NCBI GenBank assembly: GCA_033964015.1
Contig: CM066916.1
Span: 27,049,404-27,113,403 of the forward strand
Direction of reading: 5' to 3'
DNA: 64,000 bases
Source of the DNA: Scolanthus callimorphus
Lineage: Eukaryota; Cnidaria; Anthozoa; Actiniaria; Edwardsiidae
Numbering within the stretch: the first letter of the stretch is position 1; every line of letters starts with the position of its first letter. The notes under the pieces are model-generated. The model did no database searches. It saw nothing but the letters and a program-made list of their open reading frames with translations, and was not told the origin of the DNA. The position numbers were made by a program, and so were the translations under genes. This document shows, one piece after another, positions 44,725-56,912 of this stretch.

Positions 44725-47275
44725 TCTCGGGAAGGGATGGACCTTAGACAACCAAACTTGGATGAAGTTATCTAAGTGGCAAGGGGGGTGCAACTGCATG
44801 GTCACGTGGTATGACGTCATCGATGACGTCATCATAGGAGAAAAATGATATATCCCAAGAAGGGATGAACCTCAGGCAACCAAACTTGGGTGAAGGTATC
44901 TAAGTGGCAAGGGGGGTGCAACTGCATGGTCACGTGGTATGACGTCATTGATGACGTCATCATAGGAGAAAAATGATATACCTCAAGAAGGGATGAACCT
45001 CAGACAACCGAACTTGGGTGAAGGTATCTAAGTGGCAAGGGGGGTGCAACTGCATGGTCACGTGGTATGACGTCATTGATGACGTCATCATAGGAGAAAA
45101 ATGATATAACTCAAGAAGGGATGAACCTCAGACAACCAAACTTGGATGAAGTTATCTAAGTGGCAAGGGGGTGCAACTGCATGGTCACGTGGTATCACGT
45201 CATCGATGACGTCATCATAGGAGAAAAATGATATATCTCAAGAAGGGATGAACCTCAGACAACCAAACTTGGGTGAAGGTATCTAAGTGGCAAGGGGGGT
45301 GCAACTGCATGGTCACGTGGTATGACGTCATTGATGACGTCATCATAGGAGAAAAATGATATACCTCAAGAAGGGATGAACCTCAGACAACCGAACTTGG
45401 GTGAAGGTATCTAAGTGGCAAGGGGGGTGCAACTGCATGGTCACGTGGTATGACGTCATTGATGACGTCATCATAGGAGAAAAATGATATAACTCAAGAA
45501 GGGATGAACCTCAGACAACCAAACTTAGATGAAGTTATCTAAGTGGCAAGGGGGGTGCAACTGCATGGTCACGTGGTATCACGTCATCGATGACGTCATC
45601 ATAGGAGAAAAATGATATATCTCAAGAAGGGATGAACCTCAGACAACCAAACTTGGGTGAAGGTATCTAAGTGGCAAGGGGGGTGCAACTGCATGGTCAC
45701 GTGGTATGACGTCATTGATGACGTCATCATAGGAGAAAAATGATATATCTCAAGAAGGGATGAACCTCAGACAACCAAACTTGGATGAAGTTATCTAAGT
45801 GGCAAGGAGGGTGCAACTGCATGGTCACGTGGTATGACGTCATTGATGACGTCATCATAGGAGAAAAGTGATATATCTCAAGAAGGGATGAACCTCAGAC
45901 AACCAAACTTGGGTGAAGTTATCTAAGTGGCAAGGGGGGTGCAACTGCATGGTCACGTGGTATGACGTCATCGATGACGTCATCATAGGAGAAAAATGAT
46001 ATATCTCAAGAAGGGATGAACCTCAGACAACCAAACTTAGATGAAGTTATCTAAGTGGCAAGGAGGGTGCAACTGCATGGTCACGTGGTATGACGTCATT
46101 GATGACGTCATCATAGGAGAAAAATGATATATCTCAAGAAGGGATGAACCTCAGACAACCAAACTTGGGTGAAGTTATCTAAGTGGCAAGGGGGGTGCAA
46201 CTGCGTGGTCACGTGGTATGACGTCATTGATGACGTCATCATAGGAGAAAAATGATATATCTCAAGAAGGGATGAACCTCAGACAGCCAACTTGGGTGAA
46301 GTTATCTAAGTGGCAAGGGGGTGCAACTGCATGGTCACGTGGTATGACGTCATTGATGAAGTCATCATAGGAGAAAAATGATATATCTCAAGAAGGGATG
46401 AGCCTCAGACAACCAAACTTGGGTGAAGTTATGTAAGTGGCAAGGAGGGTGCAACTGCATGGTCACGTGGTATGACGTCATCGATGACGTCATCATAGGA
46501 GAAAAATGATATATCTCAAGAAGGGATGAACCTCAGACAACCAAACTTGGGTGAAGTTATCTAAGTGGCAAGGGGGGTGCAACTGCGTGGTCACGTGGTA
46601 TGACGTCATTGATGACGTCATCATAGGAGAAAAATGATATATCTCAAGAAGGGATGAACCTCAGACAGCCAAACTTGGGTGAAGTTATCTAAGTGGCAAG
46701 GGGGTGCAACTGCATGGTCACGTGGTATGACGTCATTGATGAAGTCATCATAGGAGAAAAATGATATATCTCAAGAAGGGATGAGCCTCAGACAACCAAA
46801 CTTGGGTGAAGTTATGTAAGTGGCAAGGAGGGTGCAACTGCATGGTCACGTGGTATGACGTCATCGATGACGTCATCATAGGAGAAAAATTATATATCTC
46901 AAGAAGGGATGAACCTCAGACAACCAAACTTGGATGAAGTTATCTAAGTGGCAAGGAGGGTGCAACTGCATGGTCACGTGGTATGACGTCATCGATGACG
47001 TCATCATAGGAGAAAAATTATATATCTCAAGAAGGGATGAACCTCAGACAACCAAACTTGGGTGAAGGTATCTAAGTGGCAAGGGGGTGCAACAGCATGG
47101 TCACGAGGTATGACGTCATTGATGACGTCATCATAGGAGAAAAATGATATATCTCAAGAAGGGATTAACTTCAGACAACCAAACTTGGGTGAAGTTATCT
47201 AAGTGGCAAGGTGGGTGTAACTGCATGGTTACGAGGTATGACTTAATTGATGACGTCATCAAACGTGAAAAGGTT
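44725..47275. repeat. About 127-bp satellite with CACGTG and TGACGTCA, about 20 units
   Basis: The unit contains CAACCAAACTTGGGTGAAG, GTGGCAAGGGGGGTGCAACT, GGTCACGTGGTATGACGTCA and GATGACGTCATCATAGGAG. The GACGTCATCATAGG motif recurs every 126-128 bp. Most units carry one CACGTG and two overlapping CRE-like TGACGTCA sites. Units come in TTGGGTGAAGGT / TTGGATGAAGTT subtypes in a repeating order. A flipped piece of the unit lies at about 44570-44620, and GGAGCTCC-type ends (about 44388 and 47409) may mark an enclosing element. Confidence 0.95.
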
Positions 47276-48475
47276 TACATCGTTTAAGGGATGAACCTTA
47301 GATAACCACACTTGGGTGAACAAGTGCTTAGTAACGTGGTATAACGGTGCAAGGCTATCTATTCACGTACAATGGCAACCTTTTGTCTTGTTAAAAAAAT
47401 TTGTAACCGGGAGCTCCGCTTTTAGCCAGTGGCTAAATCTATATATTACTGTCGCGTCATTGTACTGTCAGCGTCGAATATCTTAAGTGGTCTCACCGCA
47501 GTTAATTTTATCGGAGTGCATTAACAATTGAGTGACTTCCTGTTTAGAGTTGTAGTAAGTAGCGGGATGAGTGTCAACTAAATACGTTTTTGCAACAAGG
47601 AAGTACGCTAGTTGGTTTCTCTAAAACAATTAGACTATTCTGTCTCGTTTCCTATGTACTAGTTAAAACACTGCTGCCCGTGATTTGAATATGCATGAAC
47701 GCTTAATTTATTGTGTCGAACACGTCGCAAAGCGAGCAGCCACCGTGAAAAGAAAAGAAACACAAAATTTGCCGGGTTTTTGTAATTTCGCACAAACTGC
47801 CGCTGAATTAGCTTGCAGGCTCGGTCCAATAACCTGTACAGAGAACTGTTCCCGCTGAAAATAGCGCGGGCGCTTGCAAACTGCCAGAGTTGTGCGTAGA
47901 CTTTGAGCCAATCAGAAAACGATTACTGAGTACAATGAATAATAATGTGCGATATTATTTAGTATTATATATTGGATCAAACTCTTCTATAAAAAGTGAC
48001 CAGAAATTCGCGGCTTGTCAGCGAGCTTGTATTTTAAAAATGTACGTGTTCCGTTCCCTTCAAAATTTTACCAAAACGAAAGAGTTATAACTTCAAATTT
48101 TCTACAGTTGGACAAAGATGTCCAAAAAATCCGAATTTTACAAATGTTAAACGGTTCATGAATCTTTTTCACAAATGTTTAGCGGTTCAACATCATTCAT
48201 TAAACATGATTCAACAATAGTCAACTTTACACGAAGTTACGGTTTCATTTATTTAGAAAACTTTAAACATGCATTGAACAAAGTTAAACATCGCTGAATA
48301 CGCATTAATTAATAATATTTACCGAGTGAACTCGGGTTTTGAATTCTTGTTCATGAAAAATTGTTGGAAACTCATTCACAAATGTCATCAGCCTATGAGT
48401 CCACAAATCTCAGCTATGAAGTCATGTTACAAAATAATTACCAATATGTTTTTTCGCCATCAAGATCAATGAAGA

Positions 48476-48994
48476 TCAAGTGCCTTCCTCTTCAACGTAG
48501 TTGTGGTTCTCTTCGGTTCTTATCTCCTCGTACTTCGGAGGCGGCTCGTTTGGCGGGTTTCCATCATTTAGATGAATATCTGTCAGTGCACTAACACTTC
48601 CTTGTAAACCAGGATTGCTAAATGAGCTTGAAGGGTCTGCTGTGGCTTCTTCATATGTCGGTAGTTCATACCTTTGAAGAGGGCAATTATTGCCTGTTGT
48701 TTCGTCTTGTGCCACTTCTTCAACTCGTGTTCCATCATTCACAGTTTGTCTAGTTTCTTCCCTTCCCTCTTCGCCTTGTACGTTGGTCGTTGTATTTCCC
48801 AACACTTCCCTACTGTTTCGCTCCTTCAGCCATTTGTTGAGTTGAAGAAGAAGAATAAAAAGGACTATTATCCCTGTTGCTCCAATGAATCCTCCCAAGA
48901 AAGCAGAGTTAACACCGCTAGAAGGCGTAGAAGTCGTATTTTGCTGTTGGATGTTTGTATCGAGCATTCCACACTCTGGGTGCAGGCCAACCAC
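48476..48994 (-). CDS. Last exon of a single-pass membrane protein with PY motifs
   Basis: The minus-strand frame of 172 codons begins after an in-frame stop just upstream, so the true exon start is probably a splice acceptor within the first 20 codons (a CAG at about 48979-48981 is one candidate). It encodes a short Thr/Ser-rich stalk, a membrane segment (AFLGGFIGATGIIVLFILLL), a basic stop-transfer (NKWLKERN) and an acidic cytoplasmic tail with two PY motifs, LPTYEEA and PPPKYEE. PY motifs bind WW domains of NEDD4-type ubiquitin ligases. The protein could be a receptor tail or a NEDD4 adaptor. Upstream exons were not found. It is nested antisense in intron 12. Confidence 0.55.
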   Translation of the reverse strand: MVGLHPECGMLDTNIQQQNTTSTPSSGVNSAFLGGFIGATGIIVLFILLLQLNKWLKERNSREVLGNTTTNVQGEEGREETRQTVNDGTRVEEVAQDETTGNNCPLQRYELPTYEEATADPSSSFSNPGLQGSVSALTDIHLNDGNPPNEPPPKYEEIRTEENHNYVEEEGT

Positions 48995-49064
48995 AGCTTT
49001 GCTTTATTTGAATCTTGTATTGTAGAGAAGCTATAATATGCCCGACTAGCTATCAAGTGTTGAG

Positions 49065-49257
49065 CTGTTGTGGTATCTTATTGATATTGGTCAATCGCAC
49101 TAGAGTTTTTCCGTATAGACCTGTTGTGGTATCTTAATGATATTGGTCAATCGCACTAGAGTTTTTCCGTATAGACCTGTGGTGGTATCTTAATGATATT
49201 GGTCAATCGCACTAGAGTTTTTCCGTATAGACCTGTTGTGGTATCTTAATGATATTG
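49065..49257. repeat. 56-bp tandem repeat, 3.4 units
   Basis: The unit begins CTGTTGTGGTATCTTAATGA; starts at 49065, 49121, 49177 and 49233 are 56 bp apart. It lies immediately upstream (minus-strand sense) of the membrane-protein exon. Confidence 0.95.
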
Positions 49258-49479
49258 AGACCTCATAGACCTCTGTGTTTCAGTGGGTGAGCACATTTAC
49301 ATATTTTGAATGGAGATAATAAAGCGTGCAATTACGTTTAACTAGAAACATTGGATCTTTAACAACGCGTAAAATGGTTCCACCTGTGTCTTCTTTTATC
49401 TTTCCCATCCTCGCTTTTCTTCTGGAATACGCAAATTGCACGGCGACGTCACCTTCCGCCCTTTCCTCCACCTTTAGCT

Positions 49480-49662
49480 GAGTTAGTTCAAGGAGTTTTG
49501 AGAATTATCGAACTCTTTAACGTACCGATACATGTCATTTTAAGTCGCAGTTACGATGGAAATTGTTGGACAATTCGCGAAGACAGTATGCGGAATACTA
49601 TGGTCATTAGACCCGGAAATTTCTGGCTATTGACGGGTGAGACTCCCGGTAGTTTGTCGCGA
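49480..49662 (+). pseudogene. DDE_4-type transposase, N-terminal part
   Basis: The open frame runs LAELVQGVLRIIELFNVP ... NFWLLTGETPGSLSR and ends at TCGCGA, where a transposon is inserted. The remainder of the same frame continues at 52202 with an identical TCGCGA, so the two parts join in frame once one copy of the repeat is discounted. The upstream start of the protein is not clear. Confidence 0.6.
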
Positions 49663-52201
49663 AGGCCTGTTATTGGACCAAAACTCGCCTATTCCCGCAG
49701 CGGGAACAGGCGAGAATAGGCGAGAATAGAGAATTTGGGCAAAATTGACCTGCGAGAATAGGCAAGTATAGGCGAGAATAGGCGAGAATAGAGAATTTTG
49801 GCAAAAATTGGCCGGCAGGATTAGGCGAGAACAGAAAATTCTGGTCTAAAATGCTTGGCGGATAGGCAAGAACAGGTGAGAATAGGCACAAGGCAAGAAT
49901 AAGTGAAAGTAGAAAAAGGCACTTCACAACCCAAATACATCCCTCCAAATTATTATTTGAATTCATAACAGCATTACGGATTTTATCACTCAATCCAAAA
50001 ACGCAATGTTCAACACAATATGAACATTATTCATTTAAATAATTACTCTTGGTAAAAAAATTGCATATTTGGAAATCAAATTTCTTAAAAAATTAGCATT
50101 TTTAACATTGAATTTAAAAATGTATTTTTGGATTGAGCAATGTAACAAATAATGGAATAATGAATGGAATCTATTAACTGTAAGACAAAAGTAGAGTGAG
50201 AGAAAAAAAATTACATCACAATGTACCAAGATACCATTTCCCTTTAATTATAGCTACAGTTTATATCTACAAAGTTAGACATGTGTATACCATGAGAAAA
50301 GTTATGATGGGAGGAAAAATAATTGTATGAGAAATATATTTTTTTCAATATTCTAAAAGGTAGAAAAAAATTGTGTAATAAAATTGTGCAATACAAATTC
50401 ATTGGGAAAATATCCCAGTTATTCGGAAACTCCTCCCCGAGTAAGTAAATCAAGCGGGAGGCAAGTTCATTGGTTTCTACTTGGTGGGTTTTTGTTGTTG
50501 TAAAATCATGTTTGCTCAAAAAGTCTTTAAAATTGTGATTATCAATGTATTATTCAGTTTGGTAAGCTCTAAATAAAACCATAAAGTGAATCACAAAAAA
50601 ACGTCCTCACCTTTCTTTACCGTAAGATAAGCAAAAGCAGTGAGTTTTGCTTTTGCTCACACAAATTGATTCCATCATAATAATATTTCACCTTCGCCAC
50701 AGCGCCATCTTGAAAATTACCCACACGACCCGGCGACCCACGACCCAGTGTTTTGGGCGGCCTGTGGATAAACCCTTACTCCCTGGTAACGAGGTCAAGT
50801 CAAACAAATAAAATGGCCGCCAATTACGTTTCTGGAAAGAGATTTTATGGATGGATTCAGCCTAAAAGGCATGAAGAAATTCATTTGGAAATTCATTGCT
50901 CTGTCAGGTGAAGGATTACATGGTCCAACAGTATTCAAAGAGCAAAATGGGGTAGGGGCGGAAACTGGGATATACCCAATCACACTAAAAGGTCAGTGAA
51001 CACAGAAATTCGAAGTTGTTGAAACAAATCTGGTGATGAAACGTTCAAACAATTTGAGACCTATTGACATTTATTTACTTTCGCTTCATTGGTTTCAGCT
51101 AAAATGAAATTATTAATATGATGAAGTTTCTAAAAATAATACATAGAACATTGAAATCAAATAATTTTTATTGGTTTTGGCATTAAAAGATCTGACCTAA
51201 TGTAACTTTTGGATCCTTTTTTATGACTTTGAAGCTTGATTGCCAGTGCTGAGTAAGAAAAACTCAGTAAAATTGACAGTAAAAACGTGTACTCCTACCC
51301 TGGTCCCAGGGTGAAGTTTCCATGTTTTCGAATCAAGTTTGAAGTCATATTTAGGTTATTTCACTGTAGTTTGTTTTGCCTCAGTGATTCTAGTCTCTGT
51401 CTCTTGCTGAAACATCACCCTGGGGACACTCACTAGGATTCTCAGTTCTATCAATCAAAAACTTCCGTCCCAAAGGCGGAGCTTCGGGCCTCCTATCATT
51501 GGATGGTGAATTCAGCGCCTTCTCATTGGCAGCAGGATTAGTTCCGGAATGAGATCGTGCCAATCGTCTCCCCTTGAATAATACGATTTTGTTCAGGAAA
51601 TAATCCTGCTGCCAATGAGAAGGCGCTAAATTTGTATAATACTTTCTGGAACCACTCCTTGATACTACTGTGAGCTTCACAAAGAATTGGTTATATAAAT
51701 GTATTATTATAAATAAGCTTCCAGCCATTCTGTACCATTTTTTAAATGGAATTTTTAACATGACTGCAATGATAAAAAATAGGAATGGCTACAATTTCTG
51801 GAAATACCAATTTTTCACCTTAGCTTGACTTATAATTTAGCTGCAATAATCAAGCTTGTTGATTACAGTCTATGCATAGAATCTTGATTGACAGCTTAAA
51901 GTAACTAGAGATTTGATTATCAGAAGGCAGAAGAAAAGTGGTAAAGTTGAATGCAGTTAAAAGCTTACAAGCTTAGTGAATGTAGACTGTGAAATGCTAT
52001 TTACAGAAGAGCAGGCAAATAAAAATTTGAGACAGTATGGTGAGAGGAGACAGGAATTGCCAAAAATGGGATACAGTAATAAGCGAGAAGGTGCGGGAAT
52101 AGGCGGGAACAGAAAATTTTGGTCTAAAATGCTTGGCGGTAATAGGCAAGAACAGGCGAGAATAGGCGGGAATAGGCGAGTTTTGGTCCAATAACAGGCC
52201 T
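49663..52201. mobile_element. 2.5-kb transposon inserted in a transposase gene, TSD TCGCGA
   Basis: Termini are perfect inverted repeats of at least 37 bp starting AGGCCTGTTATTGGACCAAA and running into TCGCCTATTCCCGC. The flanks carry TCGCGA on both sides (49657-49662, 52202-52207), a 6-bp palindromic target duplication. Subterminal DNA holds many AATAGGCGAGAATAG repeats in opposed orientation at the two ends. The interior is AT-rich, and frames in it (for example 51390-51761 minus) match no family I know. The superfamily is unassigned. Confidence 0.8.
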
Positions 52202-53063
52202 TCGCGAGTTGTTGAGAGAATTGGACCTGATGTAGAGGCACGCGTGCGGGACCCATGGAATCCCCGACGACGCTTGAGGCGAACTCGACCGAATGCACTC
52301 TGTCTCCATGACAGAATTTTACTGACATTTATGTGGCTAAGAAATTACTCTACCCAGAAATATATCGCCCAACAGTTCGGAATATCAGCTAATACCGTCT
52401 GTGAAACTATATCGACAATTGTTCCTATACTATACGAGCACTACTATCAGCGATACGTTGTGTGGAACGACGAAGAAACATGGGAGAGCCAGCGAAATTA
52501 TTTCCACCAATTCCCAAATGCTGTCGGTTCAATAGACGCTTTTGCGGTACAGATAAATAGGCCACAAGGTGACAGACAGCGCTTATACTACCGACGAGAT
52601 AGGGGATATCATTTTTTTAAATTTTCACGCAGTGGTCGATAATGAGGGTTTTTTCCAGTTTGTACGCGGTGGCTATCTGGGTCACAGCACGGATGCCGAT
52701 TCGTTTGCGCGACTACCATCCATGGGTTACCATCGAGAACTACACCTTCCACGCGGAGCCTGTCTCCTGGCAGATGGCGGTTATCCTTCAGTAGCGCCTC
52801 TCATCACACCATTTAGGCGCCCCAGAAGGGGTCGACTAGACCTTGCGCGCTACCGCGCAAATGTAGAGCTTGGCAGAGCAAGGGTATTCGTCGAAAATAG
52901 AATAGGTGACTTACGAGTGTATCGTAGCGTGCCTGGCAGAGCAGGCAGGTTCCGAGGGCGCAGAGCCTTTGTCAGTTTAACTGTTTTCGTTGTAGCTGCT
53001 TTAACAAACAGACGAAGGCTACTTATCAGAATAATAAGGAACAGATTTCAGCGCGATTTGTAA
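52202..53063 (+). pseudogene. DDE_4 (HARBI1/IS5-like) transposase, main part, frameshifted
   Basis: The order of parts is typical of the DDE_Tnp_4 superfamily. A helix-turn-helix (YIAQQFGISANTVCETI) comes first, then the first catalytic Asp in PNAVGSIDAFAVQINRP, the second Asp in LLADGGYPS, and the catalytic Glu in ARVFVENRIGDLRVYR. The gene stops at the TAA 53061-53063. A one-base frame change occurs in the T/A-rich stretch at about 52610-52630, between YYRRDRGYHFF and NFHAVVDNEGFF; it may be a real mutation or a homopolymer error. With the 2.5-kb insertion upstream the gene is doubly broken. PIF/Harbinger or the related ISL2EU group are the best candidates. Confidence 0.8.
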
Positions 53064-53089
53064 CTCACAAAGCGCGATTTGTAATTAAA

Positions 53090-54400
53090 AACCTACCACA
53101 CCCAAATCCTATTGTTTTATGCAGGTCTTGAACCCTGATGCAAAACCTATACTATTTAAAAGATGGTAGCGGCATTTGAATAATTTAGGGGAGTGTGGGG
53201 CTGAAGGTAAGACCCGGTACGTCAGGTCTTACATTCAAATGTAAGACCCGGTACAGGTCTTACATCCAAATGTAAAACCTGTACTGGGTCTAACATTAAG
53301 CTACACGCTCCTCTAAATTAATCAAATCACAAATCAACCCTAGCACCAGAATGAAATAATTAGTCCCGCTCCCCAAAAATCAATTTTAAATTGTGCACTA
53401 CTACTATTCTGTCTCAAAATTACACGAAAGTAAACAATATCCACTGACTATCGTTAGGAAATTTAATGTAAACAATAAATGAATACAATGATCATGTTCA
53501 ATCCCTCAGTTCAATTCTATTCAATACAAATTGTATTTCTTTCCTTTGCTTTTTCAAGAAAAAAGTCAAATTGAAACTCACAAACATCGTCATTGCTTGT
53601 CATATTTCGCCGGCATGCAGTAATATCCAGGAAACAAATTGCCCAATCTAAATTGAAGAAAATGCAACATGTAAGGAATGTATACAAAGCTACTTTTAGA
53701 ACAAAATAGAGCGAGAAACATTATACTATGATTAGCCGAATTCACACGAGAGACGAGTGTCCCGTCTGAGACGAGTTTCTCGTCTTAAATGTTCTTCCCT
53801 GTTCTTCTGTGATCACGCGAAAAAAAGCCTTTTTTGAAGGAGAATGTCTGGCGATAATAAGCCGACTAGAATTCACATAAGACAGGAATTTTTTCTGACG
53901 AGAAACTGGTCTCAGACGGGAAACTCGTCTATATAGTGTGAATTCGGCTATTCAATCATGTACACCAGTTTTCTTGACTACAGAAACTGAATTTAAGCAG
54001 AAATGTACTTCAATCTCAACATTGCGTATTTACCTGTCTTTATCCATCCTATGGATGATGTTGAACGTTCATCCCAAATTTTGCTGGCCATCTGGTTTAC
54101 AAAATGCGCAACTATTCCGCAGAAATGTTTACACGGCAAGCATTGAAGCAATCTGAAATTCAAATATCCCACTGCCAAGCCCCAGAAAAGGCAACTCGTT
54201 GTGTTGCTCTGCTATTGGATAGAATTTCTATAGAACAAGACACTTTTGTTAACCCTTTGTTAACAAACCTTTTGTTCGGGATAACGTTATTAGGACTTTT
54301 TGTCCATTTCTGCCATTTCTGACAATGGCACACAGAAAGAGATAAAACAGTGATAATGAGCTTTCCATAAAAACAATAGAATTTGGGTGTGGTAGGTATG
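53090..54400. mobile_element. TIR element downstream of the transposase
   Basis: CTACCACACCCAAATCCTAT at 53091 and its inverse (ATAGAATTTGGGTGTGGTAG) ending near 54397 form terminal repeats. Inside are GTAAGACCCGGTAC repeats (53200-53300) and the GACGAG MITE at 53733-53950. No target duplication is evident. It could be a separate element or mark part of a larger one. Confidence 0.5.
53733..53950. mobile_element. GACGAG hairpin MITE, copy 4
   Basis: TAGCCGAATTCACACGAGAG and its inverse are the ends. The layout matches the copy at 41771-41990, including the TTTTTTCTGACGAGAAACT segment. Confidence 0.7.
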
Positions 54401-54419
54401 TAAACAAGTTCAAAACTAC

Positions 54420-54494
54420 GGAGTCGGTCTTGCATAGAAATTCAAAACCGACCGCGGAGCGGGAGGTTTTGAATTTCTATGCAAGACCGACTCC
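54420..54494. repeat. Perfect short hairpin
   Basis: GGAGTCGGTCTTGCATAGAA is repeated in exact inverse ending at GACTCC, with arms of about 33 bp and a loop of about 8 bp (ACCGCGGAGCGGGAGG centre). Confidence 0.85.
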
Positions 54495-55439
54495 TCTGTT
54501 TTGAACATATATATATAACTCACAGTCGGAGAAAAATGTAATTTGCTCGCTCTCGGCTCGTTCATGTTCCGAACGAAGCTTCCCCCCTCCCTCCCTCCCC
54601 AAAACAAACAAACAAAAACAACAGATATATGGGGCCAGCAAATCTTCCAGAAAAGGAAGGGAAGGGGACGCCCAGCTCTTTCATTACGGACGGCGTTGTA
54701 AGAGACAGGGTGGTGAAGGGGTTCTCCGTGATCCGTGATTCACCCCAAATTTGCTCCGTGACTCGTGAAAACAGGAAATTATTGCCGTGATCCGTGAAAT
54801 CTCATGTCCTCGTGACCCGTGATTTTACGAATTTCTCTTACGTGACTCGTGATTACAGGCCTAGAGATTCGTGAAAAGTGAAAGCTGGTCATTAGAGACG
54901 GACCATTTGGACCAATATCGAGCAGGCTCATTCTCTCCTGACTGCTTTTTAGGGAGCCTGACGTCCTTAAAAATAGATTTTTTTTTGTCGGCTCGCGCTG
55001 CGCGCTCGCCATGTACAACATCAAAATGTCTTTTTAAAATTGAGTAAATTTACTATCAGCAAACAGTAAATAAAGGTTCAGCAATGTCAGGAAGCGCAAT
55101 TGTTAAACATCAAGTTCTAATTTACTCCTGGACTTTCCCCATTCTTGTAACTTATTTATATGTCCAAATTTGCAGCGCGCTTCGCGCGCATAAAGAGGAT
55201 ACTTTGGTGTAGCATTTATAAACTAAACATCGTACTGTGCTTTTTTTAATTTTGGAATTTTTATTTCTCAGAAATAAGAATTTCATTAACCGCAAGGCTC
55301 GGTACTGATCCGAACCATCTTCATAGTAGCGAAAATTCTGATCTGGATGCTATGAGCAAACCAATTTCGCGAAATGATCAAATAACAGGAGACCTTGAAA
55401 TCGTACTTTATTGAATTGTGATCAATTGCATTTGCACAC

Positions 55440-56215
55440 CAGTGCCTTTCCTGGGGTGGGGAATTTTGAAAATTTTGCTGGCCCCGGGGTCGGGAATTGT
55501 TTTTCCCCGGGGGAGGGGGGTGGGGAATTTTGGGTTTTCTCATCTCAAGCGCGTCGGGTTTTGCGAACTACAACCCAGTTACAGAAAATAACGCCACATA
55601 AAATATAATGCAGAGCATGGCCCGTATACACCACGTTTGGAGACTGACACGTTTGTACATTTCACAGTTAACGTCTTCTATAGAGAAGAAACAGATTTCG
55701 CAATTTCGTCTCAGTGGAAAACATAAAAATGAATTGACACGATAAAAAGAGTTCCATTTCGCAAAAAGGCAAGTAACATAACTGCGAAATAGTTGCTCTG
55801 CAAATATAATAAAGATAAATTTCGCATTGAGAGATGCAGCTAAATGGCTACAACCGCGAATGGCCTAGGAATGTCACTTCTTTATTTATATTTTTTGTCT
55901 CACTTTCAGTGAAGTGAGAACTCGTTCAAAGACGAGAAAGCTAAAGTACATTTAAAAACGAATTGCAAATGCTCGGACAGTATAAATGGAGTTGAAGTTT
56001 TTGTTGTGAAGCTTTGTCACGCAGAGTTACCGTCTTTTTCTCGTCCCGGGGGTGGGGCATTTTTCCGCTTTTTGTGTTCCCCGCCGTGGGGTATTCTGCA
56101 TTTTTGCTAGCCCGGGGGCGGGGAATTTCAGTTTTATTTTTAGAAATGACCAAAAGCCCGGGGGGGGGGGGGGGGGGGGGCATGGTCACCGCTGGAATTG
56201 ACTGATACATAAACG
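55440..56215. repeat. G-rich/C-rich inverted segments (possible TIR element)
   Basis: GGGGTGGGGAATTTTG / GGGGTCGGGAATTG blocks at 55450-55545 and similar GGGGTGGGGCATTTTTCC blocks at 56045-56185, including a run of about 20 G, resemble the subterminal zones of the local Harbinger-like elements. Ends could not be fixed. Confidence 0.4.
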
Positions 56216-56372
56216 CAAAGTTCAGCCAGAGCTTTGAAAGCAGAGAGCGCGACTAGCAATTCAATTTCACGCACGGGTAGTCAACGAGACTGATTTGCAT
56301 CTGAAACACAGACCCTCTGTATTTCACACCATAACACAGAGGATACGGAAAAACTCTACTGGGAAACTATTA

Positions 56373-56912
56373 GGGACTGTTCGTTAATTACGTCGCCGGG
56401 GGGAGGGGGGTGGGGCTGGTGGTTTTTTCTGCTCGTAGGTTTTGTGAAAACTTACCCCCGTACAAAAGAAGTAGTTTCTATTTCTACCCCCTTTGAAAAA
56501 CGGCTATTTGAAATTTTACCCCCCCTCCCCCTGCGCGCTAATTGACTAAGCTACAATGTAAGCATCGGAATGGCGTCTAAACTAAGTATGATTGTTGAAG
56601 AGGATGTACCGGTAGAACAAGCTCTAACTGGCAAGAAAACAGAGGAGAAGTTCGACAGAAACCTTTAGTAGGAAAGCTTTAGTTGGCTTAGGACACTCCG
56701 GATTTTTACAGTGCTCTGCGTTTCACGCAATTGCACTCAATCTCAGTCCTAGTCTGTTGAAAATTTGCATGACACTGAAATGCACCCCCCAAAAGTTTCG
56801 CGTGTTCTAAAAATTTACCCCCAAATTTTTCAACGTTCTGCAAAATTTACCCCCCCCCCCCCCCCCTATAAAACAACCAGGCCCCCCTGCATCGTAATTA
56901 ATGAACAGTCCC
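56373..56912. mobile_element. Harbinger-like MITE, TSD TTA
   Basis: Termini GGGACTGTTCGTTAATTACG and its near inverse, flanked by TTA at 56370-56372 and 56913-56915. Length 540 bp with G-rich left and C-rich right subterminal zones, the same architecture as 4861-6320 and 58992-59760. It does not code for protein. Confidence 0.8.

Noticed and set aside
49280..49471. 63-codon minus-strand frame next to the transposase
   Set aside because: Harbinger elements carry a second protein, but this one shows no Myb/SANT motif and could be chance.
51390..51761. 123-codon minus-strand frame inside the 2.5-kb insertion
   Set aside because: It overlaps a short inverted duplication (CATTGGCAGCAGGATTA) and has no transposase motif.
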